NCBI RefSeq assembly: GCF_016185115.1
Contig: NZ_JACPOF010000021.1
Span: 62,001-126,000, forward strand
DNA length: 64,000 nt
DNA from: Polaromonas sp.
GTDB lineage: Bacteria > Pseudomonadota > Gammaproteobacteria > Burkholderiales > Burkholderiaceae_C
Reading direction: 5' to 3'
In this document: in pieces, positions 1-8,451 of the stretch
Layout of the letters: each line of letters starts with the position of its first letter
Numbering within the stretch: position 1 is the stretch's first letter
Translations under genes and position numbers: made by a program
Notes under the pieces: generated by a model
Told to the model about the DNA's origin: nothing
Database searches by the model: none
What the model saw: the letters and a program-made list of their open reading frames with translations, nothing else

Positions 1-158
1 TTGAGGGCACCTGCACCGGCGAGCACGGCGTGGGCCTGCACAAGATGGACTTTTTGTTGAGCGAGGCCGGTGACGGCGCGGTCAACATGATGCGCACCAT
101 CAAGCGTGCGCTTGACCCGAAGAACATCATGAACCCGGGCAAGATCTTTTCACTTTAA
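1..158 (+). CDS. FAD-linked oxidase, GlcD/D-lactate dehydrogenase type (C-terminal fragment)
   Basis: Only the last 52 codons are in the window; the reading frame is already open at base 3 and ends with TAA at 156-158. The fragment contains TGEHGVG followed by a helix and ends in [13 protein letters not shown]. This is the typical end of FAD-binding oxidases of the GlcD/Dld family (FAD_binding_4 plus FAD-oxidase C domain), where the EHG histidine lies near the flavin. These enzymes oxidise 2-hydroxy acids such as glycolate or D-lactate. The substrate cannot be told from this piece. Its stop codon overlaps the end of the convergent LysR gene by nine bases, so the two genes share no terminator region. 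Confidence 0.85.
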   Translation, partial: EGTCTGEHGVGLHKMDFLLSEAGDGAVNMMRTIKRALDPKNIMNPGKIFSL

Positions 159-1055
159 GTTGGTGGTCAGCTGACGGCCTGCTTCGGTGAGCCGCTTCCA
201 CATTTCTGCCGCGGCCACCGACAGGCTGCGGTGTTTGCGCTTGATCATGTAGATGGGCCGGCGCGCCTTGGTGTCACGCACGGGCACCACCGCAATGCCG
301 GGACGCCGGCACAGCTCCACCGCAAACTGCGGCACCACGCTGATGCCGAAGCCGTTGGCGATGAGGCCGGACATGGTCGCGAATTGCGTGACCTCCAGCC
401 CGCTGTCGCGTATGCCGGCCGCACTTACCACCGGCAGCATCTGCTGCCAGACGCTGCCGCTGCGCACGCTGTGGATGAACTCGTGGTGCCGCAGGTCTTT
501 CATGCGGACGCTTTTGTTTTGCGCCAGCTGGTCGCCTGCCTGGCAGATCAGGTAGAGGCGCTCATTGAACAGCAGCTGCGCCTCGAACTCCAGCACGTTG
601 CCGCGCTGCGCATTGAGGCCGAAGTCGACCTCGCCGCGCGCCACCATTTCAAGGCAGCGGTCTGACACCACATCATGCAGGCGCATCGCAATGCCGGGGT
701 AGTCGCTGCGAAAGCTGGCCATCTGCTGCGGTAGCCAGGATGCGGCGAGTGAGGGCGGGCCTGCAATGCTCACCCGGCCGACGTTGCGCTGTGCGCGGTC
801 GCGCAGCTCGTGCAGGGAGGCATCCATCTCGGCGGCGATGCGGTGCGCACCCTGCGAGAACACCTCGCCCTCAGGCGTCAATGCCACATTGCGCGTGTCG
901 CGGTCAAAGAGGCGCGCACCGACCTGTTCTTCAAGGCGGCTGATCATCTGGCTGAAAGCCGACGCTGAAACGTGGCAGCGCTCGGCAGCCACGGCAAAGC
1001 GCCGGGTTTCTTCCAGCGCCAGAAAGGCATCAATCAAACGGCCAGACAGATTCAT
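150..1055 (-). CDS. LysR-family transcriptional regulator
   Basis: A 301-residue protein of normal LysR length. Residues about 1-60 form the winged helix-turn-helix ([24 protein letters not shown] then LFDR and LTPEG), and the remainder is the periplasmic-binding-like effector domain. The gene is divergent from the AtuA-like/Bug/SDR operon starting at 1145, with 89 bp between the starts. LysR proteins usually regulate the adjacent divergent operon, so it probably controls that operon and itself. A CCTTTGG-N24-CCAAAGG inverted repeat lies in the shared intergenic region. The effector is unknown; an acid related to the operon's substrate is a guess. Confidence 0.9.
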   Translation of the reverse strand: MNLSGRLIDAFLALEETRRFAVAAERCHVSASAFSQMISRLEEQVGARLFDRDTRNVALTPEGEVFSQGAHRIAAEMDASLHELRDRAQRNVGRVSIAGPPSLAASWLPQQMASFRSDYPGIAMRLHDVVSDRCLEMVARGEVDFGLNAQRGNVLEFEAQLLFNERLYLICQAGDQLAQNKSVRMKDLRHHEFIHSVRSGSVWQQMLPVVSAAGIRDSGLEVTQFATMSGLIANGFGISVVPQFAVELCRRPGIAVVPVRDTKARRPIYMIKRKHRSLSVAAAEMWKRLTEAGRQLTTNLK

Positions 1056-1072
1056 CAGGAAAACGGGATAGT

Positions 1073-1110
1073 CCTTTGGATAATTTCAGTTTACATACAT
1101 AAGCCAAAGG
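1073..1110. promoter_or_regulatory. Inverted repeat between divergent LysR gene and AtuA-like operon
   Basis: Seven-base arms CCTTTGG (1073-1079) and CCAAAGG (1104-1110) are perfect inverted repeats separated by 24 AT-rich bases, in the 89-bp gap between the two divergent starts. The position suits a LysR operator or overlapping divergent promoters. That the LysR protein binds here is inference. Confidence 0.4.
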
Positions 1111-1144
1111 TGCAAAGTCAGGGGCTGAAAAACAAGGACGTGTG

Positions 1145-2485
1145 ATGGAGACATTGGCCGTAGGTTGCGGTGCCGGATTTTCTGGCGACCGGGTGGATGC
1201 AGGTGCGCCTGTGGTGCGAACCCTGATAGCACGTGGCGGCCCGGCTGCGCTGATATTTGAAAACCTGGCCGAGCGCACGCTCGCCACACAGCAGCTGGCC
1301 AAACGCGCCAATCCGCAGGCAGGCTATGAACCACTGCTTGAGTTGGAACTGCGCCCCGTGCTGGCCGATTGCCTGAAGCACGGCATCACCATCGTCGGCA
1401 ACTTCGGTGCGGCCAACCCTGACGGTGCGGCGCAACTCATACAGCGGCTGGCGAAAGAGCTTGGTCTGCCCACGCCACGCATCGCCGTCGTCAGGGGCGA
1501 TGACCTGTCAGATACCAAAGGCCGCGCCATCGTCAAGCAACACCTGGGCGCGGGTTTTGATGAAGCGCGTTTTGTGTGTGCCAACGCTTACCAGGGCGCG
1601 TTTGAAATTGCAGAGGCCATCAAGGCCGGTGCGCAGATTGTGGTGACTGGCCGCGTGGCCGACCCGTCGCTGACGCTGGGCCCGGCGATGGCACATTTCG
1701 GCTGGGCGCACGACAACTGGGACGCGATGGCGGGTGCGACCATGGCCGGGCATTTGCTGGAGTGCGGCGCGCAGGTCAGCGGCGGTTACTTCGCCGACCC
1801 GGGTAAAAAAGATGTGTCGGGGCTTGAAGACGTGGGCTTTCCGATTGCGGAGATTTCTGCAGACGGCAGCTGCGTCGTCACCAAGGCCAGCAATACCGGT
1901 GGCCTGGTTGATGAGCGCACGGTGAAGGAGCAGCTGCTGTATGAGCTGCATGACCCGGCGACCTACATCACGCCTGATGTGGTGGCCGATATCACCGGCG
2001 CTACCGTGACGCAGCTTGGGCCTGACCGCGTGCGGCTTAGCGGCGTGCGCGGTCACGCGCGTACCGCCACGCTGAAGGCGAATGTGTTTTTTGACGGCGG
2101 CTGGTTTGGTGAGGGCGAGATCTCTTATGCCGGGCCCAACGCCGAAGCGCGTGCGCGGCTGGCGATGGACATCATGCAAAAACGCATGGGCCCATTGCTG
2201 CCGCTGCGCTTCGATTTGATAGGCGTGAGCAGCGTGCTGGGCGATGACGGTAACCGCATGCTGGGCGCTGCGCCTGTGGGTCAACTCACAGACCTTCGTT
2301 TGCGCGTGGCAGGCCAGCACCTGGAGCTGGCGGTGATTGACCGCCTGCTGCGCGAGGTCACTGCGCTATGGACGGGCGGGCCTGCGGGTGGCGGCGGTGT
2401 GCGTGTGGCCAGGCGCCAGCGGCTGTCGACACAGTCATGCCTGATTGCGCGTGCGCAGGTGCCGGCATCCTTCAGCTTTGCCTGA
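1145..2485 (+). CDS. AtuA-family (DUF1446) protein
   Basis: A 446-residue protein with the family's N-terminal pattern GCGAGFSGDRVDAG and LIFENLAERTLA, plus VTGRVADPSLTLGP near residue 180 and GGLVDERTVKEQLLYEL near residue 255. AtuA proteins take part in acyclic terpene/leucine-type acyl-CoA catabolism in Pseudomonas, but their exact reaction is not established. I chose ATG 1145 rather than the GTG just before it because AGGA at 1135-1138 is then six bases away. The C-terminal ferredoxin-like domain found in long AtuA proteins is encoded separately by the next gene. The neighbouring Bug protein and SDR suggest uptake and degradation of a branched or cyclic carboxylic acid. Confidence 0.8.
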   Translation: METLAVGCGAGFSGDRVDAGAPVVRTLIARGGPAALIFENLAERTLATQQLAKRANPQAGYEPLLELELRPVLADCLKHGITIVGNFGAANPDGAAQLIQRLAKELGLPTPRIAVVRGDDLSDTKGRAIVKQHLGAGFDEARFVCANAYQGAFEIAEAIKAGAQIVVTGRVADPSLTLGPAMAHFGWAHDNWDAMAGATMAGHLLECGAQVSGGYFADPGKKDVSGLEDVGFPIAEISADGSCVVTKASNTGGLVDERTVKEQLLYELHDPATYITPDVVADITGATVTQLGPDRVRLSGVRGHARTATLKANVFFDGGWFGEGEISYAGPNAEARARLAMDIMQKRMGPLLPLRFDLIGVSSVLGDDGNRMLGAAPVGQLTDLRLRVAGQHLELAVIDRLLREVTALWTGGPAGGGGVRVARRQRLSTQSCLIARAQVPASFSFA

Positions 2486-2503
2486 ACCACATCAGCGAAC
2501 ACC

Positions 2504-2830
2504 ATGAAACAGAACACCCTTTACGACTACGCCCACGCACGCACCGGTGACAAGGGCAACAAGGTCAACATCAGCGTGATTGCCTATACGCCTGAAGACT
2601 ACGACCTGCTGGTGCAGCAGGTGACAGAAGCGCGTGTGGCTGAACACTTTGCGCATCGCAAGCCGACAAAGGTTGTGCGTTACCTGCTGCCGCTGCTGGG
2701 CGCGATGAATTTTGTGATTGACGATGTGCTTGATGGCGGGGTCAATGATTCATTGAACCTGGACATGCACGGCAAGGCGCTGTCGTTTCACCTGCTCACG
2801 CTGGGCATTGATGCATCTGCAAAAAACTGA
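2504..2830 (+). CDS. AtuA-related small protein (separate C-terminal domain)
   Basis: A 108-residue protein starting with LYDYAHARTGDKGNKVNISV, the hallmark of the domain fused to the C-terminus of long AtuA/DUF1446 proteins. It also has RYLLPLLGAMNFVIDDVLDGGV in the middle. It starts 18 bp after the AtuA-like gene and is surely co-transcribed, so the two products probably form one functional unit. No catalytic residues are obvious. The split two-gene form appears to be a normal alternative architecture rather than a frameshift, because the two frames are separated by a proper stop, spacer and start. Confidence 0.75.
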   Translation: MKQNTLYDYAHARTGDKGNKVNISVIAYTPEDYDLLVQQVTEARVAEHFAHRKPTKVVRYLLPLLGAMNFVIDDVLDGGVNDSLNLDMHGKALSFHLLTLGIDASAKN

Positions 2831-2857
2831 TCAACGATTCATAACAAAGGAGACAAG

Positions 2858-3847
2858 ATGAAAAAACTGAACAAGCGCTCTGTGCTCAAGGCATTGGTAA
2901 CTGCGCTGGGCGCGGCCTCTCTGGTGGCTGTCACCATGGGCAGCGCGCAGGCGCAGGGCTTTCCGGCCAAGCCTGTGCGGCTGGTGGTGCCCTTCCCTGC
3001 CGGTGCTGCAACTGACCTGGCCGCGCGTGTCGTTGGCCAGCAGTTGAGCGCTGTGCTGGGCCAGCCCTTTGTGGTCGACAACAAACCCGGTGCGGGCGGT
3101 TCGATTGCGGCCATGGAAGTCATACGCGCTGCGCCTGATGGCTACACGTTGCTGTTTTCTTCGAACTCTGCGATCTCGTCAAACGTGGCGCTGCTCAAGA
3201 AAATTCCGTATGACCCGAACAAGGATTTTTCGCCGGTGGCGGGCATAGGCGAGACCGTGCTGGTGCTGATGGTCAAGGCCAACGCGCCGCAAAAAACCGT
3301 GCAGGACCTGGTGGGTTATGCAAAGCAGCGGCCCGGCAAGGTGACGGCGGGTTATGGCTCGTCAAGCTCGCAGGTGAGTATTGCGGTGCTCAACAAGCTG
3401 GGCGGCATGGAGACGCTGCCCGTGCCTTACAAGGGCATTCCGCTGGCGGTTAATGATGTGCTGGGCGGCACACTTGACTACACCTTTGTGGATGCGGGCA
3501 ACGCACTTGCGCAGTCCAAAGGTGGTGCGATGCGCGCGCTGGGCGTGACGTCGCCCAAACGCACGCCACTGGCGCCCGACTGGCCGGCACTTGCCGAGGC
3601 GCTGCCCGGCTTTGACGTGACGGCATGGTTTGCCATCGTCGGCCCTGCAGGTTTGCCCAAGGATGTGGTCGACAAACTCAATGCGACGACCAACGCCGCG
3701 CTCGTGCAAGCCGAGCTGAAAACAAAGCTGGCCGGCATAGGCATTGCACCCATGCCCATGCAGCCGGACCAGCTCAAGACCTTTATCGGCACCGAAGTTA
3801 TCAAGTGGACACGGCTGGTGAAGGAAGCCAACATCCAGCCTGAATGA
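2858..3847 (+). CDS. Tripartite tricarboxylate transporter (Bug) solute-binding protein
   Basis: A 329-residue secreted binding protein. It has a basic start, a hydrophobic stretch and cleavage near GSAQA-QG (residue about 33), then the Bug signature KPVRLVVPFPAGAATD, the DNKPGAGGSIAAMEV loop and the DGYTLLF segment. Bug proteins bind carboxylates in the periplasm for TctAB-type transporters, or act as sensors. No TctA or TctB gene is near, so it is an orphan receptor. A strong AAAGGAG lies at 2846-2852. It sits between the AtuA-related gene and the SDR, whose start overlaps its stop, so it probably captures the substrate of this operon. Confidence 0.92.
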   Translation: MKKLNKRSVLKALVTALGAASLVAVTMGSAQAQGFPAKPVRLVVPFPAGAATDLAARVVGQQLSAVLGQPFVVDNKPGAGGSIAAMEVIRAAPDGYTLLFSSNSAISSNVALLKKIPYDPNKDFSPVAGIGETVLVLMVKANAPQKTVQDLVGYAKQRPGKVTAGYGSSSSQVSIAVLNKLGGMETLPVPYKGIPLAVNDVLGGTLDYTFVDAGNALAQSKGGAMRALGVTSPKRTPLAPDWPALAEALPGFDVTAWFAIVGPAGLPKDVVDKLNATTNAALVQAELKTKLAGIGIAPMPMQPDQLKTFIGTEVIKWTRLVKEANIQPE

Positions 3848-4611
3848 GCACACTGATGGGCAAGGCCAAAAAAACAATGCTGGTCACGGGCGCCAGCCGC
3901 GGCATAGGTGCAGAGATTGCGCTGCTGGCAGCACGCTCGGGTTACCGCGTGGGTGTGAATTACCTGCGCAGCGAGAAGGCCGCGCACGATGTGGTGAAAG
4001 CCATCGCGGAGGAAGGCGGCGAGGCTGTTGCGCTGCAGGCTGACGTCAGCCGGCTTGATGAAGTGGTAACCATGTTCGAGCGGCTGGATGCTGCGTTTGG
4101 CAAGCTCGATGTGCTGGTCAACAACGCGGGCGTGCTCGCCAACTTTCGTGTCGATGCTGTGGATGAACACAACGTGGCCGATGTGTTTGCGGCGAATGTG
4201 TTCAGCACTTACTACTGCTCGCGCGAGGCCATCAGGCGCATGTCCACCATGCAGGGTGGCAAGGGTGGCGTCATCATCAACATGTCATCAGTAGCGTCGC
4301 GCCTGGGCGGGCTGGGCGGTGGGGCTGCGTATGCGGCATCAAAAGCGGCGATAGACACCTTCACGCTGGCGCTGGGCAAGGAGGTGGGCGGTGAAGGCAT
4401 ACGCGTGAATGCGATACGCCCCGGCCTGATTGCGACCGAGATTCACGATCTGCACGGCGGCATTGAAAAAATGCAGCAGATGGCCAGGACAGCTGTGCCC
4501 CTCGGGCGTTCGGGCTCTGCGGCGGAGGTAGCCGATGTGGCGCTGTGGCTGGCGTCGGATGCCTCGTCTTATGTGCACGGCACGGTGATTGATGTGGCGG
4601 GCGGGCGCTGA
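3844..4611 (+). CDS. Short-chain dehydrogenase/reductase
   Basis: A 255-residue classical SDR. It has the cofactor motif TGASRGIG at residues about 16-23, NNAG near residue 95, the catalytic serine in INMSSVAS and YAASK near residue 160. The sequence around NYLRSEKAAHD at the end of the second strand suggests NADP(H) preference, which is only a guess. The ATG overlaps the Bug stop codon (ATGA), so translation is coupled. It probably oxidises or reduces a hydroxy-acyl intermediate in the pathway of the AtuA-like gene. FabG-like and gluconate-dehydrogenase-like members look similar, so the substrate is unassigned. It ends convergently with parB, 27 bp apart, with no clear hairpin. Confidence 0.88.
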   Translation: MSTLMGKAKKTMLVTGASRGIGAEIALLAARSGYRVGVNYLRSEKAAHDVVKAIAEEGGEAVALQADVSRLDEVVTMFERLDAAFGKLDVLVNNAGVLANFRVDAVDEHNVADVFAANVFSTYYCSREAIRRMSTMQGGKGGVIINMSSVASRLGGLGGGAAYAASKAAIDTFTLALGKEVGGEGIRVNAIRPGLIATEIHDLHGGIEKMQQMARTAVPLGRSGSAAEVADVALWLASDASSYVHGTVIDVAGGR

Positions 4612-4638
4612 AAGACGCCGCGCTCTCAAACTACATGA

Positions 4639-5577
4639 CTACTTCGAGCCCCTGAGCCGCTCGATCAGTCCGTTCAGTTCGTCCATTGAGCCGAAATGAA
4701 TGGCGACCTCGCCCACGTCCTCGCGCCTGCCGTTGCGCTTGACCTGCTTTTTGATGCGCACCTCGACCTCGGCCGTCAGCAGGTCGGCAAGCTCTTCTTC
4801 CACCCGGCGCGTGTCGCGGGATTTCTCCTTGCTGGCCTTTTGGGGCTGCAGCGAGAATTCGGCGCTGAGTTTTTTGACCAGGCTTTCGGCTTCGCGCACT
4901 GACATCTTTTTGGCGCTGATCTGGTTGGCCGCCGTGATCTGGGTGGCGCGGTCCAGGCCCAGAAGCGCCCGGGCGTGGCCCATGTCGATGTCACCGGCCA
5001 TCAGCATGGTCTGCACCGGCTCGGCCAGGTTCAGCAGGCGCAGCAGGTTGGACGCTGCGCTGCGCGAGCGACCGACGGCTTGCGCTGCAAGTTCATGAGT
5101 GAGCCCAAACTCTTTCACCAGACGTTGCAGGCCATGGGCTTCTTCAAGCGGGTTGAGGTCTTCGCGCTGTATGTTTTCAATCAGCGCCATGGCGGCGGCG
5201 GACTCGTCAGGCACGTCGCGCACCAGAACCGGCACGCTGTCCAGGCCGGCAATTTTGGCCGCGCGGAAGCGGCGCTCACCGGCAATGATTTCGTATTTGC
5301 CGTCGTTAGCGCCGCTGGTTAGCCGCCTGACCAGAATGGGCTGCATGATGCCCTGGACCTTGATGGACTCGGCCAGCTCGTACAAAGCGCCCTCGTCCAT
5401 ACGGGTACGCGGCTGGTACTGGCCGGCCACCATGTCTGAAAGCCGCAGCGATGCAGGCAGGCCGGGGCCGCTCACGCTGCTGGTGTTGTTGTCGGCATCG
5501 GATGAGTTTTCACTGACCTTGGGGCCCAGCAATGCTTCGAGTCCGCGGCCCAGGCCTTTTGGTTTTTTGGTGACCAT
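4639..5577 (-). CDS. parB: Chromosome-partitioning protein ParB
   Basis: A 312-residue ParB/Spo0J protein. The N-terminus has LGRGLEALLG, the segment that stimulates the ParA ATPase. YQPRTRMDEGALYELAESI and GERRFRAA form the CTP-binding N-terminal domain, ELAAQAVGRSRSAASNLLRLL is the parS-recognising helix-turn-helix (about residues 168-190), and a C-terminal dimerisation domain follows. ParB loads as a clamp at parS and spreads over flanking DNA to organise and segregate the origin region. Three parS-like sites are seen in rsmG and mnmG, 2.3-4.4 kb away. It is transcribed in the same direction as parA, with a small hydrolase gene between them. Confidence 0.97.
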   Translation of the reverse strand: MVTKKPKGLGRGLEALLGPKVSENSSDADNNTSSVSGPGLPASLRLSDMVAGQYQPRTRMDEGALYELAESIKVQGIMQPILVRRLTSGANDGKYEIIAGERRFRAAKIAGLDSVPVLVRDVPDESAAAMALIENIQREDLNPLEEAHGLQRLVKEFGLTHELAAQAVGRSRSAASNLLRLLNLAEPVQTMLMAGDIDMGHARALLGLDRATQITAANQISAKKMSVREAESLVKKLSAEFSLQPQKASKEKSRDTRRVEEELADLLTAEVEVRIKKQVKRNGRREDVGEVAIHFGSMDELNGLIERLRGSK

Positions 5578-5604
5578 GCTTGTGTTTTCTTTCTGGATGT
5601 CGGT

Positions 5605-6156
5605 TCAGGCGGCAGGGCTGCAAGCCATGAGTTGTTGTAACTGTGCAAACGCTTCGGGCCATTCGCCCAGGCCGCTTTCGCTGTTGAGGTGACCGAGTTC
5701 GCCGGTATTGTGTAACTGCGAACCCCATGCGTTAGCCATCTGCCGGGCGCGCTCAAAGCTGCACCAAGGGTCGTTGCTGCTGGCGAACATGACGGAGGCA
5801 AATGGGAGTTTGTTCATCGCCACGGGTGTCCAGCTGGACAACATCTGGCTGAGGTCTTCACGTTCAAGGTCAGGCGGCGCGGCGAACAAGGCTGCTTTCA
5901 CGCGGTGCGTGTTTTTTGAATGTGAGGCCCATGCGGCAGCATGGATGCAGCCCAGGCTGTGGGCGACCAGCACGGCAGGCTCGTCACACGAAAGCAGCAC
6001 ATCTTCAAGCCGCGAGAGCCAGTCGCCGCGCAGGGGCCTCTCCCAGCTGTGCTGCTCGACCCGCGTATAGCCGTGCGCGTTTTCCCACAGGCTCTGCCAG
6101 TGGTCCGGGCCGCTGTTGTGCCAGCCGGGAAGAATGAGGACGTTGCGCGGGTTCAT
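5605..6156 (-). CDS. RBBP9/YdeN-family alpha/beta hydrolase
   Basis: A 183-residue protein with the compact serine-hydrolase pattern of the RBBP9/YdeN family: LILPGWHNSGPDHWQSLW at the start, nucleophile elbow AHSLG near residue 86, SNDPWCSF for the acid and GHLN for the catalytic histidine near the C-terminus. The natural substrate of these small esterases is generally unknown. It lies between parA and parB in the same orientation, 27 bp upstream of parB. A hydrolase at this position seems to be common in Comamonadaceae par operons, but I cannot check this here. A role in partition is not implied. Confidence 0.85.
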   Translation of the reverse strand: MNPRNVLILPGWHNSGPDHWQSLWENAHGYTRVEQHSWERPLRGDWLSRLEDVLLSCDEPAVLVAHSLGCIHAAAWASHSKNTHRVKAALFAAPPDLEREDLSQMLSSWTPVAMNKLPFASVMFASSNDPWCSFERARQMANAWGSQLHNTGELGHLNSESGLGEWPEAFAQLQQLMACSPAA

Positions 6157-6169
6157 GCTCGAATAAATC

Positions 6170-6187
6170 TGCTATTAAATTTGTAGC
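6170..6187. repeat. Fragment matching the arm of the dispersed repeat
   Basis: The string TGCTATTAAATTTGTAGC in the parA-hydrolase gap closely matches the outer arm of the dispersed repeats at 12.4, 31.4 and 45.0 kb. A CCGTGG/CCACGG hairpin follows but has no T-run on either strand. It may be a decayed copy. Confidence 0.4.
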
Positions 6188-6222
6188 GCCCGTGGTTTTT
6201 GATGGCCACGGCGGGGGTCTGC

Positions 6223-7008
6223 CTACATCGCCTTGATGCGGGCGACCATTTCTTCGGCGAAAGCTATGAAGGCCTGTGCACCCTTGGAAGATGGGTCGAA
6301 AACCACGCCCGGCAAACCATAACTCGGTGCTTCGGCCAGCCGCACGTTGCGCGGTATGACGGTGTTGAACACCTTGTCGCCAAAGTGGTCCTTGAGCTGG
6401 TCGCTGACCTGCTGCTGCAAGGTGATGCGCGGGTCGAACATGACGCGCAGCAGGCCGATGATGGCCAGGTCTTTATTGAGGTTGGCGTGCACCTGCTTGA
6501 TGGTGTTGACCAGGTCGGTCAGGCCTTCGAGCGCAAAGTATTCACACTGCATGGGCACGATCACGCCATGCGCGCAGCACAGGCCGTTGAGCGTGAGCAT
6601 GCTCAGCGATGGCGGGCAGTCTATGAGGACAAAGTCGTAGTCCTTGTCGGCTTCAGCCAGTGCCAGCTTGAGGCGCTTTTCGCGGCGCTCGACATCGACC
6701 AGTTCAACCTCTGCACCTGCCAGCTCACGATTCGCCCCGAGGATGTCGTAGCTACAGCCGCCGTCAATCAGCTTCTGGCTTTTGACGCGCGCTTCTGCAA
6801 TCGTGGCGGACTCAAGCAGCACGTCGTACACCGTGTGCTCCAGCTTGCGTTTGTCCACACCCGAGCCCATGGTGGCATTGCCCTGTGGGTCGAGGTCAAT
6901 CATCAGCACGCGCTGGCCGACCTTGGCAAGTCCCGCGGCCAGATTGACAGTCGTTGTGGTTTTGCCGACGCCGCCTTTTTGATTCGCGACACAGAAAATT
7001 TTGGCCAT
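6223..7008 (-). CDS. parA: Chromosome-partitioning ATPase ParA (Soj)
   Basis: A 261-residue ParA/MinD-type ATPase without an N-terminal DNA-binding extension, as expected for chromosomal (type Ib-like) ParA. The deviant Walker A motif KGGVGKTT is at residues 11-18, Walker A' is DLDPQGN and Walker B is FVLIDCPPSL near residue 125. In complex with ATP it binds DNA non-specifically, and ParB-parS complexes stimulate its hydrolysis to move the origin. It is first in the parA-hydrolase-parB series, following a lysE-type gene by 25 bp and probably reading through from it. Confidence 0.97.
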   Translation of the reverse strand: MAKIFCVANQKGGVGKTTTTVNLAAGLAKVGQRVLMIDLDPQGNATMGSGVDKRKLEHTVYDVLLESATIAEARVKSQKLIDGGCSYDILGANRELAGAEVELVDVERREKRLKLALAEADKDYDFVLIDCPPSLSMLTLNGLCCAHGVIVPMQCEYFALEGLTDLVNTIKQVHANLNKDLAIIGLLRVMFDPRITLQQQVSDQLKDHFGDKVFNTVIPRNVRLAEAPSYGLPGVVFDPSSKGAQAFIAFAEEMVARIKAM

Positions 7009-7033
7009 GTGTATACGTGCTTCTTGTTATTGC

Positions 7034-7660
7034 TTATTTGGACATGGCCAGTTTGAGACCAAAACCGATGAGGAAAATACCCGCTGCCTTGTTGAGGAAG
7101 GCCGAGACTTTTGGGTTGGCTCGAATGCGTTCAGCCAGGTAGTAGGTAATCAGCACTGAGGTCAGGCCATACATAAAGGTCAGCACGGCAATGGTGGCAG
7201 CCATGACGCCGAAAGTCTTGAGGCCCTGGTGTGTGGCCGGGTCAACGAACAGCGGGAAGAAGGCCATGTAGAAAACAATCGCCTTGGGGTTGAGCAGGGT
7301 TATGAGCAGTGTCTGGCGGAAGAAATGGCGGGGCTTCATTTGCAGGATGGGCGCGTCACCCGGTTTGGCCATCAGTAACTTGATGCCCAGCCAGGCCAGG
7401 TACACGGCACCCGCCCACTGAACGATATGAAAGGCGGTTGGGTAGGCGGCCATCACGGCGGATACACCGGCCACTGCCGCCCAGAGCAACACCTGGTCGC
7501 CAGCGATCACGCCAAAGGTGGCGCCCAGCCCGCCGGGAATACCGCCCTTGCTGGTCGAGGTGATGAGTGCGAGGTTGCCTGGCCCGGGAATCAGCAGAAA
7601 AACAATGATGGCGACGACAAAAGCGCCGTAATCTGCGACGCCAGCAAATGAGCCGAGCAT
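7034..7660 (-). CDS. LysE/RhtB-family amino-acid exporter
   Basis: A 208-residue inner-membrane protein with about six hydrophobic segments and the family pattern LLIPGPGNLALITSTSKGG near the N-terminus and LLNPKAIVFYMAFFP near residue 125. LysE/RhtB proteins export amino acids such as lysine, threonine or homoserine lactone; the substrate cannot be inferred here. It lies between rsmG and parA in the same direction. The 128-bp gap upstream holds a GC-rich repeat element, which may separate it from the mnmG-rsmG unit. Confidence 0.9.
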   Translation of the reverse strand: MLGSFAGVADYGAFVVAIIVFLLIPGPGNLALITSTSKGGIPGGLGATFGVIAGDQVLLWAAVAGVSAVMAAYPTAFHIVQWAGAVYLAWLGIKLLMAKPGDAPILQMKPRHFFRQTLLITLLNPKAIVFYMAFFPLFVDPATHQGLKTFGVMAATIAVLTFMYGLTSVLITYYLAERIRANPKVSAFLNKAAGIFLIGFGLKLAMSK

Positions 7661-7700
7661 GAAAACCCTCTGAAAGTGGAGGTGTGAGTTTAAGGCATGG

Positions 7701-7771
7701 CCCCACGCTTTTCACTTCGTGTAAGGCGCTGCCCCCCGAGGGGGCGCATTTTTTCTTGGGGCGGCCCGGCG
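7701..7771. repeat. GC-rich REP-like intergenic element (copy a)
   Basis: The core TGCCCCCCGAGGGGGCGC is followed after about ten bases by TTGGGGCGGCCCGGCG, and preceded by CCCCACGC and ACTTCGTGTA. The same blocks recur in reverse at 10458-10527 and in part at 17277-17364. The core is self-complementary and could form a stem in RNA. All copies are intergenic. Confidence 0.7.
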
Positions 7772-7788
7772 AAAAAACATGCTGCGGT

Positions 7789-8451
7789 CTATTGGTCTGC
7801 TTTTTGTCGCATCCAGACGATGCAGCGCTCGGCATCCAGACCCGGAACGTTCAACTGTTCCACGTGAAACACCTCAACCGTAGCTGGCAGGGTCGCAACC
7901 TCGTCTGCCGGATGTTTGCCCTTCATCGCCATCCATACCCCGGAGGATGAAAGTGCGGCGGCCGACCAGTTGGTGAAGTCAGGCAGTGAGGCGAAGGCGC
8001 GGGAGCAGATCACATCGAAAGTCTCGGTGATGTTTTCGACCCTTGAATGCAGCCCTGTCAGGTTGGGCAACTTCAGGGCCAGTGCCGCTTGCTTGATAAA
8101 GGCGGCCTTTTTGGCGACGGTGTCCACGCAAGTCACTGCGACATTCGGGCAACAAATGGCAATCACCACACCGGGCAGGCCTGCGCCCGAGCCAACATCG
8201 AGCAGTCGGCTGCCCTGCTCCAGTCCGGCTTTTTGCAGATGCCGCATCAAGGGTGTGATCGCGGCGAGGCTGTCGAGCAGGTGATGCGTCATCATCTCTG
8301 CCGGGTCTCGCACGGCGGTCAGGTTGTAGACCCTGGTCCATTTGGCTATCAGGTCCTGATAGTCCAGCAGCTGGCTTACCTGCACATCGCTCAATTGAAG
8401 TCCAAGCGTCGCCAGCCCCTGCCTGAGGGTTTGTTCCGAAGCTCCGCTCAT
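7789..8451 (-). CDS. rsmG: 16S rRNA (guanine-527 N7) methyltransferase RsmG
   Basis: A 220-residue class I methyltransferase. It has the SAM motif [17 protein letters not shown] near residue 80, [13 protein letters not shown], and the family segment [11 protein letters not shown] near residue 150. It methylates G527 of 16S rRNA at N7; loss gives low-level streptomycin resistance in other bacteria. Its ATG overlaps the mnmG stop (ATGA at 8448-8451), so the two are translationally coupled. The C-terminal part of the gene contains a perfect parS sequence at 7856-7871, read here as FHVEQ. Confidence 0.96.
   Translation of the reverse strand: MSGASEQTLRQGLATLGLQLSDVQVSQLLDYQDLIAKWTRVYNLTAVRDPAEMMTHHLLDSLAAITPLMRHLQKAGLEQGSRLLDVGSGAGLPGVVIAICCPNVAVTCVDTVAKKAAFIKQAALALKLPNLTGLHSRVENITETFDVICSRAFASLPDFTNWSAAALSSSGVWMAMKGKHPADEVATLPATVEVFHVEQLNVPGLDAERCIVWMRQKADQ
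7856..7871. other. parS site 1 (inside rsmG)
   Basis: TGTTCCACGTGAAACA matches the bacterial parS consensus TGTTNCACGTGAAACA at every fixed position. It lies in the last third of rsmG, 2.3 kb from the parB start, and is the expected loading site for the ParB encoded at 4639-5577. Confidence 0.9.
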
